This document shows, in pieces, positions 42,003 to 50,539 of a DNA stretch of 64,000 nt (the first letter of the stretch is position 1; the number at the start of each line of letters is the position of its first letter). Made by a program: the position numbers and the translations under genes. The notes beneath the pieces are model-generated. The model did not search any database, had not been told where the DNA came from, and worked only from the letters and a program-made list of their open reading frames with translations. The stretch is from Methylobacter sp. S3L5C (GTDB lineage Bacteria; Pseudomonadota; Gammaproteobacteria; Methylococcales; Methylomonadaceae), in the NCBI RefSeq assembly GCF_022788635.1, contig NZ_CP076024.1, positions 3,162,001-3,226,000 on the forward strand, read 5' to 3'.

Positions 42003-43038
42003 AATGGCGTTGAATGTTGGAGGGCAGGGGCGTGTTAGTTAATAAGTAGTCAGCGAAATGCCGACAAAATTCGGGTATTTGCAAGCTGCCTTTAGCGCCA
42101 AAACCGTTAAAAATAGCGAGTTGCGAATATTGTGGGTGATGGCCTATGAAAGGCTGTTTGTCCAGAGTACAGGGCCGAATATTGGCTTGATGATTAAGTA
42201 ATTTTACTGGCGTCAAATCAGTCGAAATAGTGTTAAGCGCTGTTAATAAAGCATTTTTTCCGCATTCGGTAGGCAGATTGTTCAAGTTTTCTCTATCAAA
42301 TGTTGCACCAACACGAATGTTATTAGGGTTTAAAGGAATTAACCAACCGCCGAAATTAAGTATTTTATCAGGTAACTGGCTTTGATGTTCCAGCGTTAAA
42401 ATTTCACCTTTTACTAATTGAAAAGGCAGCCAGGAAAACCAGGGATTACCGGTGGCATGATGACCTTCGCAGAAAATAATCTGTTTGGGCGAAATATCCT
42501 GCCAGCGTAAAGTCGGTTGCAGTTGAATGTCCTGGTAATTAATATTTGCGAGTCGGTAACATTGTCTGGCAATAAAAAAATCTTTTAAACACGCTAATAA
42601 TGGCCGGGTTAATAGATAACCGGTTTGTTTTTGCTCCAACAAGCCGAAAGGTGTTATCAGGTTTTTTATGGTTTGGTCAGGTGGCGTTATTGCAGCCAAA
42701 TAGTCGTGATAATCAGGATTATGAAGTCGCTTAAGGCAATGGTTTAATTCTTTGGCACTGCGAAAAAGTCGCAGCATGGGTTTTTCTCTATAAAAAGACT
42801 GCTGAAAAAAATCGGCCAATTCTGAATAACACTGTTTTGCCGTGGGTAACAAGCTGTCTACATCCACAGATTTTACAAAACGCATACCGGTCACCGGGTT
42901 GATTAAGCCTGCGGCGATTTGTGAGGCGTTTTCCTTGCCATTATCAACGATAATAATCTTGCAACCCCGTTGTATGAGTTCCCATGCCAGTAAGCTGCCC
43001 GCCAAGCCCTGGCCGATAATTAAGTAATCGATAGTCAT
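41980..43038 (-). CDS. FAD-dependent oxidoreductase (DAO family), MnmC-domain-like
   Basis: The product is 352 aa. The FAD-binding N-terminus is YLIIGQGLAGSLLAWELIQR, followed by ASQIAAGLINPVTGMRF, similar to the C-terminal (oxidase) domain of MnmC and to DAO-type tRNA enzymes. Near the C-terminus IRPCTLDKQPFIGHHPQY and FNGFGAKGSLQIP complete the fold. Coupled with a MnmM-like methyltransferase it may remove the carboxymethyl group of cmnm5U, giving a two-gene version of MnmC (inference). If a fused mnmC exists elsewhere, another substrate is likely. Confidence 0.75.
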   Translation of the reverse strand: MTIDYLIIGQGLAGSLLAWELIQRGCKIIIVDNGKENASQIAAGLINPVTGMRFVKSVDVDSLLPTAKQCYSELADFFQQSFYREKPMLRLFRSAKELNHCLKRLHNPDYHDYLAAITPPDQTIKNLITPFGLLEQKQTGYLLTRPLLACLKDFFIARQCYRLANINYQDIQLQPTLRWQDISPKQIIFCEGHHATGNPWFSWLPFQLVKGEILTLEHQSQLPDKILNFGGWLIPLNPNNIRVGATFDRENLNNLPTECGKNALLTALNTISTDLTPVKLLNHQANIRPCTLDKQPFIGHHPQYSQLAIFNGFGAKGSLQIPEFCRHFADYLLTNTPLPSNIQRHYATHFTG

Positions 43039-43249
43039 TAAGTTATTTTCATAAGATGGCTACAATCTTTTGATAGGCATAAATATTTACACAATTCACT
43101 GTCTCATAGGGCTAGACTGGGCTGATGTATTATACCCTTTCAGAGCTTTGTGGTTCGTGGCATGTTGAACCGGTTTCCAAGTTTCAGCTTGGTAACCAGT
43201 TATAAGGGATGGTATAGAGTCCGAAGTTGATTAAGCGACATTATTTTCT
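43039..43249. other. Intergenic, no gene seen
   Basis: About 210 bp between the oxidoreductase and the hairpin/microsatellite region. A short dyad with GAACCGGTTTC (about 43168-43178) is present, otherwise nothing was recognised. Confidence 0.4.
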
Positions 43250-43341
<92 letters not shown>

Positions 43342-43419
43342 ATGACTCTGTATCAGTTCCGGCTTAACTTAATGGCAGTGTCTTGGAGTTTTAGCCATTA
43401 ATACTCAGGCTAATATTTA

Positions 43420-44196
43420 TTACACCGTTTTTGTTGATTTTTTTAAACCGGGTATTGCCAACAAAGCCGAGGCAAATAACCAAACAGCAGAAGGCAGCGG
43501 TACCGGTGAAGCTTGCAGTGTTCCAGCTACACCAGCGCTTGCATATAGCGCTTCAAACTCACCGGGGGCAAGGGTAAAGTTGAATGCTTGTGAGTTTAGC
43601 AAAAAGGCCGTACTTAACGACTGGTTTGTTCCGGCGTAATCAGCACCAAAAAAAGTCGGATCAGCGGTCATGTCGAAAGCAGCGTTGTAATGTTCCGCCG
43701 AATAATTGACAGTCACATCGGTTAATGACTCGTCGCCAGTAGCGCTGGCAGAAAGCGCATAAGACAGGGTAAGGCCAACATTATAACTATCGGTGGCTGA
43801 CAAGTTAGAAAAAGCAGTATCAAAATAAGCCAAATAATGGGTAAAAACATAACCGTTATTGCTGGCTGACCCGTCCAATTGGAATGTCCGGGTGTAACTA
43901 CTGCCGACGGCAGCGGTTATGGCGGTATATTCTGCATCAAAAGCTGATGCAGTCACTGAACCAGTCCCGGTAATGTATTGAAAATCGCCGCTGGGTGCCA
44001 ATACAAAAGAACCGCCAATATCAAGTCCCGAAAAATCGCCGGCATTGGTTAAGTTACTTAAGCTGTCAATGGTATAAGTCACTGTTGCATAACTGCTAAA
44101 GTTTGCTGCCGCTTGTGCATTTTGGATGGTTAATGTGGCTAAAGAAGCCAGTGCCAAAGTAGGTAGTAAGTATTTTTTTGTCATTATAAAATTCAT
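43420..44196 (-). CDS. Secreted VPLPA-CTERM-type protein
   Basis: The product is 258 aa. A signal peptide (LALASLATLTIQNAQA) is followed by a Ser/Thr/Ala-rich, beta-rich domain without cysteines. The C-terminal sorting signal is VPLPSAVWLFASALLAIPGL then KKSTK: motif, membrane helix, basic tail. This tripartite signal is processed by exosortase-type enzymes and anchors the protein at the cell surface. ATG 44196 or the second Met (44184) may be the start. It lies behind the large peroxidase gene on the same strand. Confidence 0.8.
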   Translation of the reverse strand: MNFIMTKKYLLPTLALASLATLTIQNAQAAANFSSYATVTYTIDSLSNLTNAGDFSGLDIGGSFVLAPSGDFQYITGTGSVTASAFDAEYTAITAAVGSSYTRTFQLDGSASNNGYVFTHYLAYFDTAFSNLSATDSYNVGLTLSYALSASATGDESLTDVTVNYSAEHYNAAFDMTADPTFFGADYAGTNQSLSTAFLLNSQAFNFTLAPGEFEALYASAGVAGTLQASPVPLPSAVWLFASALLAIPGLKKSTKTV

Positions 44197-44254
44197 TTTA
44201 AATCCATGATTAACGGTTGGTAACGTGGCTTGGTGCTTTGTTACTTACCAGGCA

Positions 44255-44283
44255 CAGGAAACCCGAATGGATCAGGTTTCCTG
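44255..44283 (-). terminator. Hairpin after the peroxidase gene
   Basis: CAGGAAACC and GGTTTCCTG form a 9-bp stem with an 11-nt loop, 18 bp past the end of the peroxidase gene. No T-run follows, so its role as terminator is uncertain. Confidence 0.45.
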
Positions 44284-44300
44284 TTAAAAGGTTGGATAAC

Positions 44301-46586
44301 TTAATGTGCTATCAGTTGATCAAAAGGCAGCAACGGGTCGGCTTTACCATTGGCACCTACGGCAGGAATCACCAGTACTTCATCCTTGGCCAGAACAGGG
44401 CTTAAAGGATTGCCGGCATTGACAGCGACAGCATTACCTTCATGGCCGTAAGGCACAATAATCTCTGGGTGATCAAACGGTGCTTTTTCATAACGCACAC
44501 GGTCATCGGTAAAGGTTTTTAAAAAAGCGATAACGTCTGCACGATTTTTTGCGCGTTGGGCTTCAGGAACATCTAAATCACCCGGAGTGCCTAGAGTGAG
44601 GCCATTGACGATGGCGTGTTTGTCGATGTTGTCAACATTCCCATGTCGTGAGTAAAACTCTATAACTTCTTCCAGAGTAGCCATACTGCCATTGTGCATA
44701 TAAGGCCCGGTCAATTCGACATTACGCAAGCTGGGTATTTTAAAGGCGGCCTTGCTTGCTATCGCCATTTTCTGCGTGTTTACGTTAGCTATAGCAGCTG
44801 CTACGGTTGGCATATACGTTGAATCAGGATCAAAGCAAAATTGGCTGCTACTGTTGGCGATCAAGCCATCTACATTAGTAAAACGCCAGTCATCGGCATC
44901 CGGTACATTGGTTGCAAAAGGCACTTCAGGGATAAAGTTACAGGTTCGTACCGAGGTGACACCCGGATCAAGGATCTTTTTGGCAGGATTGCCTTGTAGG
45001 TAATCCAGATATTGCGCGCTAAAAGATAGAGGCTGGCCAAAATCATCAACCCCACCAACACCAGGGTCAGAATCAGGATCGGCAACGCCGGTATTGGCAA
45101 AGCCAAAGTCCATTAACTTGGGGCCACCTTCCGTTTCATCACGAACAATGACATTGGTAAACCGGCTTATTCCTACTGCCTGAGCGCCAAATTGTGGACC
45201 TAATGCTTGAGGGCCATATGCTCTGGGAGAGGACGCCGGACCAAAGGTTTTTCCGGTGGTAGGGGTTACCAACAGGGCATTGGTAGCAACTGATGCAATG
45301 GTGATGGTTGGGCCGCCATGGCATAGATTACAATGGTTGCTGATAAACAAGTCATGCCCGTTTTTTAGCGAAACAATCTTTTCAGGACTATAACCCAAAC
45401 CCAGCCAAGTTGGCACATAGGTGGCAGGAACACGTTGTGTTAAATCAATAGGCGCTTGATCAGATATCAGGGTTGCTTGATACATTTGCAAAGCAATACC
45501 AAAAAATAGCGAGAAGTTGGCTTCCGTTTGGTTATACGGCATTTGCCCGGGGGCTGGTGCACCAAAAGGGCCAAGCGCATTATATGACCAATATTTTTTA
45601 TTAAACGCCTTGGTAATCATGGCTTTATAAGTAGTATTTAAGCCTGCTTTTAAGTCGTTTGCGGTACTTAAGGTTAAGTTTAAGGGGGCAAAAACGCTGT
45701 CTTCATCATGCACTTTCTGGTTTTGTAAGGGTTTGCGCAGGAGTAACTTTCTGCCTATTGCCGCCAGATTACGACCACGGCAACTCATTTCGCTGGCATT
45801 GAGTGGTGGTCCCATGGCCAGTGAAGCAAGCGATGAGTTTTCCAGATGTAAACGCTGTTTAACAACTGAGCGAGCGCCGCTGGTTACCCAAATACCAGCG
45901 CTGGGGTCGCGATCACCCCAAGTACTACTGCCGTTAAAAATGTTATTGGCGCGGCCATCCCAAAAGTTACGGTAATTAAATATGTCATTTATAACCGTCG
46001 GTGTGTTTCTGGGTTCTACGCGTCGAGTACCTGTGTTGCCAATATGAAAAACAGGATCGGCGCTCCGGTCGCAACTATCATTTGCGCCGTTAAACGGATT
46101 GGCTCCCTTAAAGGCGCCACTGAAAGTACCCGCCGAGGACACCACGTCATCGGTAATATAAGTTGGAACGCTGTTACTTTTATCCAGCGGATTGGGATAT
46201 CGGTAGAGCGGAAAATCGGAAAGTTTTACCGTATAGTTAGGGCCGCCGCCAGTACCTGAAGGCAGCATGTCAAATGTTTGTCCGCTGGCATTGCTGCTTT
46301 TCTCACCGGGATTAATCTGATTTTTATCTCTCGCATCAGCGCCTGCATGATAATGGCATGAGCCACAGGCCTGACCGTCACTGCCCACATTCATGTCCCA
46401 AAACAAAGCCTTGCCTAAAGCAATAGCCATGTTTTTATCAACCACGATAGGACTGGTACCATCCAAAAGGCCGGGAACAGGAGGCAACGGTACATTTTGC
46501 AAGGGGTAAGGTATCGGACCATGCGCATAAACAGCTTGCGTTATTAGCAACCCGAAGACCAGCATAATTTGAGGGAGAAATTTCAT
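44301..46586 (-). CDS. Large MauG/CcpA-type dihaem cytochrome c peroxidase
   Basis: The product is 761 aa, exported by the signal peptide IMLVFGLLITQAVYA. Two haem c sites: CGSCH (74-78) and CNLCH (419-423). The C-terminal part has LRNVELTGPYMHNGSMATLE and EVIEFYSRHGN, the distal-ligand region of the MauG/CcpA family. It is about twice the length of classic CcpA (320-350 aa). Methanotrophs have surface-associated cytochrome c peroxidases of this size (such as SACCP of Methylococcus). It lies 111 bp downstream of a VPxP-CTERM gene and may be in one transcript with it. Confidence 0.88.
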   Translation of the reverse strand: MKFLPQIMLVFGLLITQAVYAHGPIPYPLQNVPLPPVPGLLDGTSPIVVDKNMAIALGKALFWDMNVGSDGQACGSCHYHAGADARDKNQINPGEKSSNASGQTFDMLPSGTGGGPNYTVKLSDFPLYRYPNPLDKSNSVPTYITDDVVSSAGTFSGAFKGANPFNGANDSCDRSADPVFHIGNTGTRRVEPRNTPTVINDIFNYRNFWDGRANNIFNGSSTWGDRDPSAGIWVTSGARSVVKQRLHLENSSLASLAMGPPLNASEMSCRGRNLAAIGRKLLLRKPLQNQKVHDEDSVFAPLNLTLSTANDLKAGLNTTYKAMITKAFNKKYWSYNALGPFGAPAPGQMPYNQTEANFSLFFGIALQMYQATLISDQAPIDLTQRVPATYVPTWLGLGYSPEKIVSLKNGHDLFISNHCNLCHGGPTITIASVATNALLVTPTTGKTFGPASSPRAYGPQALGPQFGAQAVGISRFTNVIVRDETEGGPKLMDFGFANTGVADPDSDPGVGGVDDFGQPLSFSAQYLDYLQGNPAKKILDPGVTSVRTCNFIPEVPFATNVPDADDWRFTNVDGLIANSSSQFCFDPDSTYMPTVAAAIANVNTQKMAIASKAAFKIPSLRNVELTGPYMHNGSMATLEEVIEFYSRHGNVDNIDKHAIVNGLTLGTPGDLDVPEAQRAKNRADVIAFLKTFTDDRVRYEKAPFDHPEIIVPYGHEGNAVAVNAGNPLSPVLAKDEVLVIPAVGANGKADPLLPFDQLIAH

Positions 46587-46653
46587 TATTTATCTCGTTA
46601 AATCGGTAAGATCAGTAACTACAGCCGATAACGCCGGGTATAGTTATTTTTTG

Positions 46654-46680
46654 CCAAGCCGGATAAGTCATCCGGCTTGG
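46654..46680. terminator. Hairpin between VPxP-CTERM gene and peroxidase gene
   Basis: CCAAGCCGGAT and ATCCGGCTTGG form a perfect 11-bp stem with a 5-nt loop. No T-run follows on the minus strand (an A-run does), so it may act as a partial terminator or an mRNA stabiliser. Confidence 0.6.
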
Positions 46681-46697
46681 TGTTGTTAAGTCAGGTT

Positions 46698-47621
46698 TTA
46701 GGTCGTGCTTTTTTTACGACCACGTAAACCAATCAAGCCGGCCATGGCACTACCAAACAACCAAACCGCGCCGGGTACCGGTACGGCACTGATGCTTAAT
46801 TTATAACCGTCTTGAGTTGCACCCCATGAGCCATTTCTATAGCCGCCAAGGGCGATGGTATAAATTTGACCTGCTTCGGCATTAAAACTGATGGTATTCA
46901 GGTTGCTTGGCGTAGTGCCGCCAATGCTGTAGGCAACCATATCGGCAACAGAGAAAGACGTATTACCCTTTGGTAGGGAAGATGATGTAGGTGCGCTTAG
47001 TTGAGTGTTGTTGCCCAGGTTCCATGAACCATGATGGTTATAATCGACAGTGCTGGTGTCCATACCTTTAAAGATGGTGAATCCAAAATTGGTGCCACTT
47101 TGGTTAATGCCTTGGGCATTGACGGTAACCGTGCCACCGACATCCGATTTAAACAGGCCAAAGTCCACATCATGTCGCCAGCCTTGTGCACCGCTCAATC
47201 CCTGGTCGCTCCATGCGCCTTTGGCGGTATCGATGTCAGCGCCAACACCATAACGGGTCAGGGAATCCTGGCTGGAAATTTCTGCCGTACCGTTTGCAGT
47301 CATGTGTACTCCCCAATGCAGAACACCGCCACCGTTGTAGCCAAACGGTGTGGTGTTGGTGCCACCGGTGCCTGCCCAAGCCGCAACCGAGTTCGTTGAA
47401 CCTAATGGTGCGCCGTTAAATCCCCAGACCCAGCCATCGGTTCCTGCGCCACCATTGCAGGGCGCACAAGCTGTGGTATTGCTACTGAAATCATTGCCTT
47501 CATAAGTCGACAAATTGTACATGGTTGTCGACGATGCCGAGGCATTGCTGATAGCGCCTACAGACATTACGGTACCGGTGATTGCCATGGCAACGGCTTT
47601 AGCGATTTTGGTTGGTTTCAT
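46698..47621 (-). CDS. Secreted VPxP-CTERM protein, paralogue A (riboswitch-linked)
   Basis: The product is 307 aa. The signal peptide is VAMAITGTVMSVGAISNASA. The domain has a CAPC pair near residue 53, ISSQDSLTRYGVGADIDTA, and FTIFKGMDTSTVDYNHHGSW. The sorting signal is VPVPGAVWLFGSAMAGLIGL followed by RGRKK. The same word order (ISAADSLAKYG, VFDGMDTSTANYSHHGSW) is in the protein at 56411-57304, so the two are paralogues with about the same fold. No known family; the GMDTST and HHGSW words suggest a conserved functional site. A GEMM-like RNA precedes the gene. Confidence 0.8.
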   Translation of the reverse strand: MKPTKIAKAVAMAITGTVMSVGAISNASASSTTMYNLSTYEGNDFSSNTTACAPCNGGAGTDGWVWGFNGAPLGSTNSVAAWAGTGGTNTTPFGYNGGGVLHWGVHMTANGTAEISSQDSLTRYGVGADIDTAKGAWSDQGLSGAQGWRHDVDFGLFKSDVGGTVTVNAQGINQSGTNFGFTIFKGMDTSTVDYNHHGSWNLGNNTQLSAPTSSSLPKGNTSFSVADMVAYSIGGTTPSNLNTISFNAEAGQIYTIALGGYRNGSWGATQDGYKLSISAVPVPGAVWLFGSAMAGLIGLRGRKKSTT

Positions 47622-47706
47622 TATGTTAATCCTGAATGGTTAAGTTAAATAAATAACACTGTTCAAAGTAATAAGGCTGGAGATTAGTCCATCAGTCTTA
47701 TTACAA

Positions 47707-47780
47707 GAAGCAACCAGGCAGTCTTTAATCACAAGATCCTTGGCTTTCCGAACCTGCCTCACGACAGGAGTGGCTATTAA
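47707..47780 (-). ncRNA. GEMM (c-di-GMP-I-like) riboswitch candidate A
   Basis: On the minus strand, 86 nt before the gene start, the RNA has a stem CCUGUC-GUGA-GGCAGG closed by a GNRA tetraloop, then UUCGGAAAGCCAAGGAUCU and, further on, AAGACUGCCUGGUUGC. This follows the c-di-GMP-I layout: GNRA hairpin, G-x-AAAGCC-x-x-GG-x-CU core, and AGAxxGCCxGGxUGCC 3' strand. The 5' core is GCCACUCC where usual GEMM RNAs have GCAAACC. An 8-bp hairpin (GUAAUAAG/CUUAUUAC) follows as possible expression platform. A second copy with compensatory changes lies at 57411-57484. Confidence 0.65.
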
Positions 47781-48135
47781 ATTGCTAATTTTTTTCTGTT
47801 GAAACATTAATTTCAACAAGGGCATAACAAAGTAAACAAGTTTGCTTACTCTTACCTAAACTAAAAGCAATAATTGAGCCATCTTAAAATATCCCTTGTT
47901 TTATTCAGGGTAAATGTACTTGTCGGCGTTTTTAAAGTTGTGGATTCAGGTAGTTAACAAGCCTGAATGTAAGTCACTTACTCTATGTTTTATATGGCTT
48001 TATCAGTAAAAAATTGACTATTTTCATCTGAGGACAATTAAAGAGCAAAGCCATTGCCTGTTTGGTATGACAGAACGGTATCGCTAAGGATTTGTAGGAT
48101 AATCTGATAATTTAAAGCTGAATATTAAAAAACTA

Positions 48136-48170
48136 TGTTATTTGACACAATTAATCAGGTTAAATAACAC
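48136..48170. promoter_or_regulatory. Two copies of a palindromic TGTTATTTRACA motif
   Basis: TGTTATTTGACA at 48136-48147 and, inverted, GTTAAATAACAC at 48159-48170, centre distance 23 bp (about two helical turns). Copies also occur at 57702-57713 and 59865-59876, all in upstream regions of the redox/VPxP-CTERM genes. Probably the operator of a dimeric regulator. Confidence 0.6.
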
Positions 48171-48190
48171 GATTTAGTTTTAAAGAGCTT

Positions 48191-48349
48191 GGTCTACGAA
48201 AAGCACGAAAAAAATTGCTGGGTTAATTTGAAAAGCCGTATTCGACGTGTGACCGGGTTTGGAAATCCTGACTGATATTGTCACGATGGACTACTACCTG
48301 ATTTCAGGTGTTAAACAGTTTTTTCGTGTCTTTCGTGTTTTTCGTGGAC
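48191..48349. repeat. CACGAAAAA repeat element, copy 1
   Basis: The left end is GGTCTACGAAAAGCACGAAA and the right end is TTTCGTGTTTTTCGTGGAC, inverted and imperfect. A related pair bounds 51541-51800. There is no open frame inside. It looks like a miniature inverted-repeat element family. Confidence 0.7.
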
Positions 48350-48431
48350 AACAGCTTTTGCCTTGCGTGGCTAATATTTACCAGCAATTCGCTGTGAATA
48401 TTGTGTACACTGATATTTTTGCATTTTTTAA

Positions 48432-49340
48432 ATGACTCCCATGCTTTTAAAGCTCTACCGTTTTCCCTTTCGTGCGATGGGTTCGCCTTGTGAAATTCAA
48501 CTTTATGCTGGCGATAAGCAGTCCGCGCAGTGTGTCGCAGATAAAGCGATGGCGGATGTATGGCTTATAGAAGCGCGGTATTCAAGATATCGCGAGGATA
48601 GTGTGTTGTCTGCCATAAACCATGTCGCGTCCAAAGGCGGGGTAGTGCCGATAGATGAAGAAACGGCGGCATTACTTCATTATGCGGATACTTGTTATCA
48701 GCAAAGTAACGGTTTGTTTGATATTACTTCCGGTGTATTGCGAGGCGCTTGGGATTTTAAAGCACAAACTTTACCCAAAAAAGCTGTCATTAAACAACTG
48801 CTACGCGGCGTAGGCTGGAACAAAGTACAGTTAAGTTCGACGCATATTGCTTTTAAAAATGCCGGGATGCAACTGGATTTTGGTGGTATTGGCAAAGAAT
48901 ACGCTGTTGACAGGGCGGCAGTTATTTGCCGTGAGCAGGGCATTGAACATGGCTTGGTCGATTTGGGCGGCGATATTAAAATCATTGGCCCACATCCCGA
49001 CGGCAGGCCTTGGTCTGTCGGTCTAAGGCATCCGCGCAAGCTCGGTGCTTTGTTGGCAAACGTCAATGTTTATGAGGGCGCGGTAGCCAGTAGTGGCGAT
49101 TATGAGCGCTGTATGGTTGTTAATGGCCAGCGCTATGGGCATGTAATAAATCCTAAAACCGGCTGGCCGGTTAATGGCTTGATTGGCGTAACCGTATTAG
49201 CCAGGCAGTGTGTGATTGCCGGGAGTGCTTGTACGATTGCCATGCTCATGGAAAAATGCGGTAAACAATGGCTTAATGATTTGGGCGTACCGCATATCTG
49301 GATGGATAGCCAAGGAAAAGTTGGCGGGCAACTGAATTAG
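48432..49340 (+). CDS. apbE: FAD:protein FMN transferase (ApbE family)
   Basis: The product is 302 aa. Family landmarks: FRAMGSPCEIQLYAGD, MQLDFGGIGKEYAVDRAA, LVDLGGDIKIIGPHPDGRPW, and GDYERCMVVNGQRYGHVINP. ApbE attaches FMN from FAD through a phosphoester to Ser/Thr in D-x-x-(S/T)-G-A-(T/S) motifs. Odd points: there is no signal peptide or lipobox at the N-terminus (an in-frame TAA directly precedes the ATG), and the usual Asp of the ADAxxT metal site reads AGSACT. A DUF3570 protein nearby (51813-55391) carries the exact target motif. It probably belongs to that system. Confidence 0.88.
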   Translation: MTPMLLKLYRFPFRAMGSPCEIQLYAGDKQSAQCVADKAMADVWLIEARYSRYREDSVLSAINHVASKGGVVPIDEETAALLHYADTCYQQSNGLFDITSGVLRGAWDFKAQTLPKKAVIKQLLRGVGWNKVQLSSTHIAFKNAGMQLDFGGIGKEYAVDRAAVICREQGIEHGLVDLGGDIKIIGPHPDGRPWSVGLRHPRKLGALLANVNVYEGAVASSGDYERCMVVNGQRYGHVINPKTGWPVNGLIGVTVLARQCVIAGSACTIAMLMEKCGKQWLNDLGVPHIWMDSQGKVGGQLN

Positions 49341-49361
49341 CCTGACCATAAATTTAAAAAT

Positions 49362-49404
49362 AAGGTATATAACCTGCTTTTTTATTAAATCAGGTTATAT
49401 AACC
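49362..49404. terminator. Hairpin after apbE
   Basis: GGTATATAACCTG and CAGGTTATATAACC form a long stem around a T-rich loop directly after apbE. The IS5-type element has its left end at the base of this hairpin. Confidence 0.6.
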
Positions 49405-49406
49405 TA

Positions 49407-50227
49407 GGTTCTGTTGACGTTTCACCTCAGCCATAAAAGCACCGAGGAAAATGATAGCATCCCCATGTAATTAATAGCTTTTTTCTCATATCGTGTAGCA
49501 ATTCTGCGATAGTGCTTGAGCTTACCGAACATACATTCAATGGCATGCCGCTCCTTATAATGCCAATAATCGCACTCAATATCTTCTTTTCGGTTCGATT
49601 TAGGTGGGATAACCGCTTTTATTTCACGACTGGCTAACCACTCCCGCAACTCGTTCGTGTCGTAGGCTTTGTCTGCTAAAACGGCTGAAGCATTAACATT
49701 TTCCAATAAAGATATGGCTTGCTTGCATTCAGCCTCCTGCCCGCCTGTCAGGATAAATTTGATGGGCATGCCCAAGCCATCACAAAGCGCGTGAATCTTA
49801 CAACCAAATCCACCTTTGGAGCGCCCAAGTGCTTCATTCTCAGCAGAACTATATGCCGCTCCAGCTGCGCAGGCATGTGCTCTAATAACTGAACCATCCA
49901 TGGAAACATCTTGTAAATCAGCGTCTTCAGCAAGATGACAGAGAATTTCACCCCATATGCCATTGATACACCAACGTGAAAAACGCTTGAAGATGCTATT
50001 CCATTTACCATACGTTGACGGTAATACACGCCACTGTGCTCCCGTACGTAATATCCACAAAATGGCATTAACAAACTGCCTGCAAATATCGGGTAAACCG
50101 ATATGAACTCCAGGCAATTTTTTTAAGCTTGCCAAAATACGAGTCCACTCTTCATCACTTAATGTTATCCGCTTCATTTCATTCAAAACGACTTATTCTA
50201 CCGGATTGGTGAAACGTCAACAGAACC
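49407..50227 (-). mobile_element. IS5-family insertion sequence (IS427-like group)
   Basis: 821 bp with perfect 19-bp terminal inverted repeats (GGTTCTGTTGACGTTTCAC at 49407-49425; complement at 50209-50227) and a TA duplication (49405-49406 and 50228-50229). It carries one complete transposase gene, so it may be active. It inserted between apbE and a VPxP-CTERM gene, into the CTAG at the base of the apbE hairpin. Confidence 0.93.
49422..50186 (-). CDS. IS5-family transposase
   Basis: The product is 254 aa. N-terminal DUF4096-type domain (LPDICRQFVNAILWILRTGA, QWRVLPSTYGKW) and DDE domain: VSMDGSVIRAHACAAG, SKGGFGCKIHALCDGLGMPI, ASAVLADKAYDTNELREWLA, and ERHAIECMFGKLKHYRRIAT. All catalytic regions are present in one frame. 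The stop lies near the IS end. Confidence 0.93.
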   Translation of the reverse strand: MNEMKRITLSDEEWTRILASLKKLPGVHIGLPDICRQFVNAILWILRTGAQWRVLPSTYGKWNSIFKRFSRWCINGIWGEILCHLAEDADLQDVSMDGSVIRAHACAAGAAYSSAENEALGRSKGGFGCKIHALCDGLGMPIKFILTGGQEAECKQAISLLENVNASAVLADKAYDTNELREWLASREIKAVIPPKSNRKEDIECDYWHYKERHAIECMFGKLKHYRRIATRYEKKAINYMGMLSFSSVLLWLR

Positions 50228-50539
50228 TAGTTTAATTAAGTTATTGCCTGGTTTTATCAAGTCAATGCCGATTTTTTATTGCCTGTTGATGCAAAATCTA
50301 ATTATTATGGAATAAAAATAAAGGCTTGTAGCTATTGTAAATGTTTTTTTTATTTATATACACAAGGTGGCTTATATTTTGCTTAATTTGATTGAAGGGG
50401 GCTGTAAGACAGTTTCCCACTCATGTTCCAGAAGTTAAGCCATTAGTGGCTTTATTTTGGAATTTTTGATCGATGTGCCGGGCTTATTCTTTCTGTAATG
50501 TAAGAGTATCCGGCGATAAGAAAAATGTAAGGAATTTAT
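50228..50539. other. Intergenic region upstream of the third VPxP-CTERM gene
   Basis: 312 bp. Apart from AT-rich promoter-like sequence and a weak AAGGAAT ribosome site at 50529-50535, nothing is recognised. The TGTTATTTGACA motif is not found here. Confidence 0.5.

Larger units (their letters stand above)
47781..48431. other. Long divergent intergenic region
   Basis: About 650 bp between the riboswitch and apbE. It contains the TGTTATTTGACA-type motif twice (48136-48147 and inverted at 48159-48170) and a repeat element of CACGAAAAA words (48191-48349). No open frame is convincing. Promoters for both divergent genes must lie here. Confidence 0.6.
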
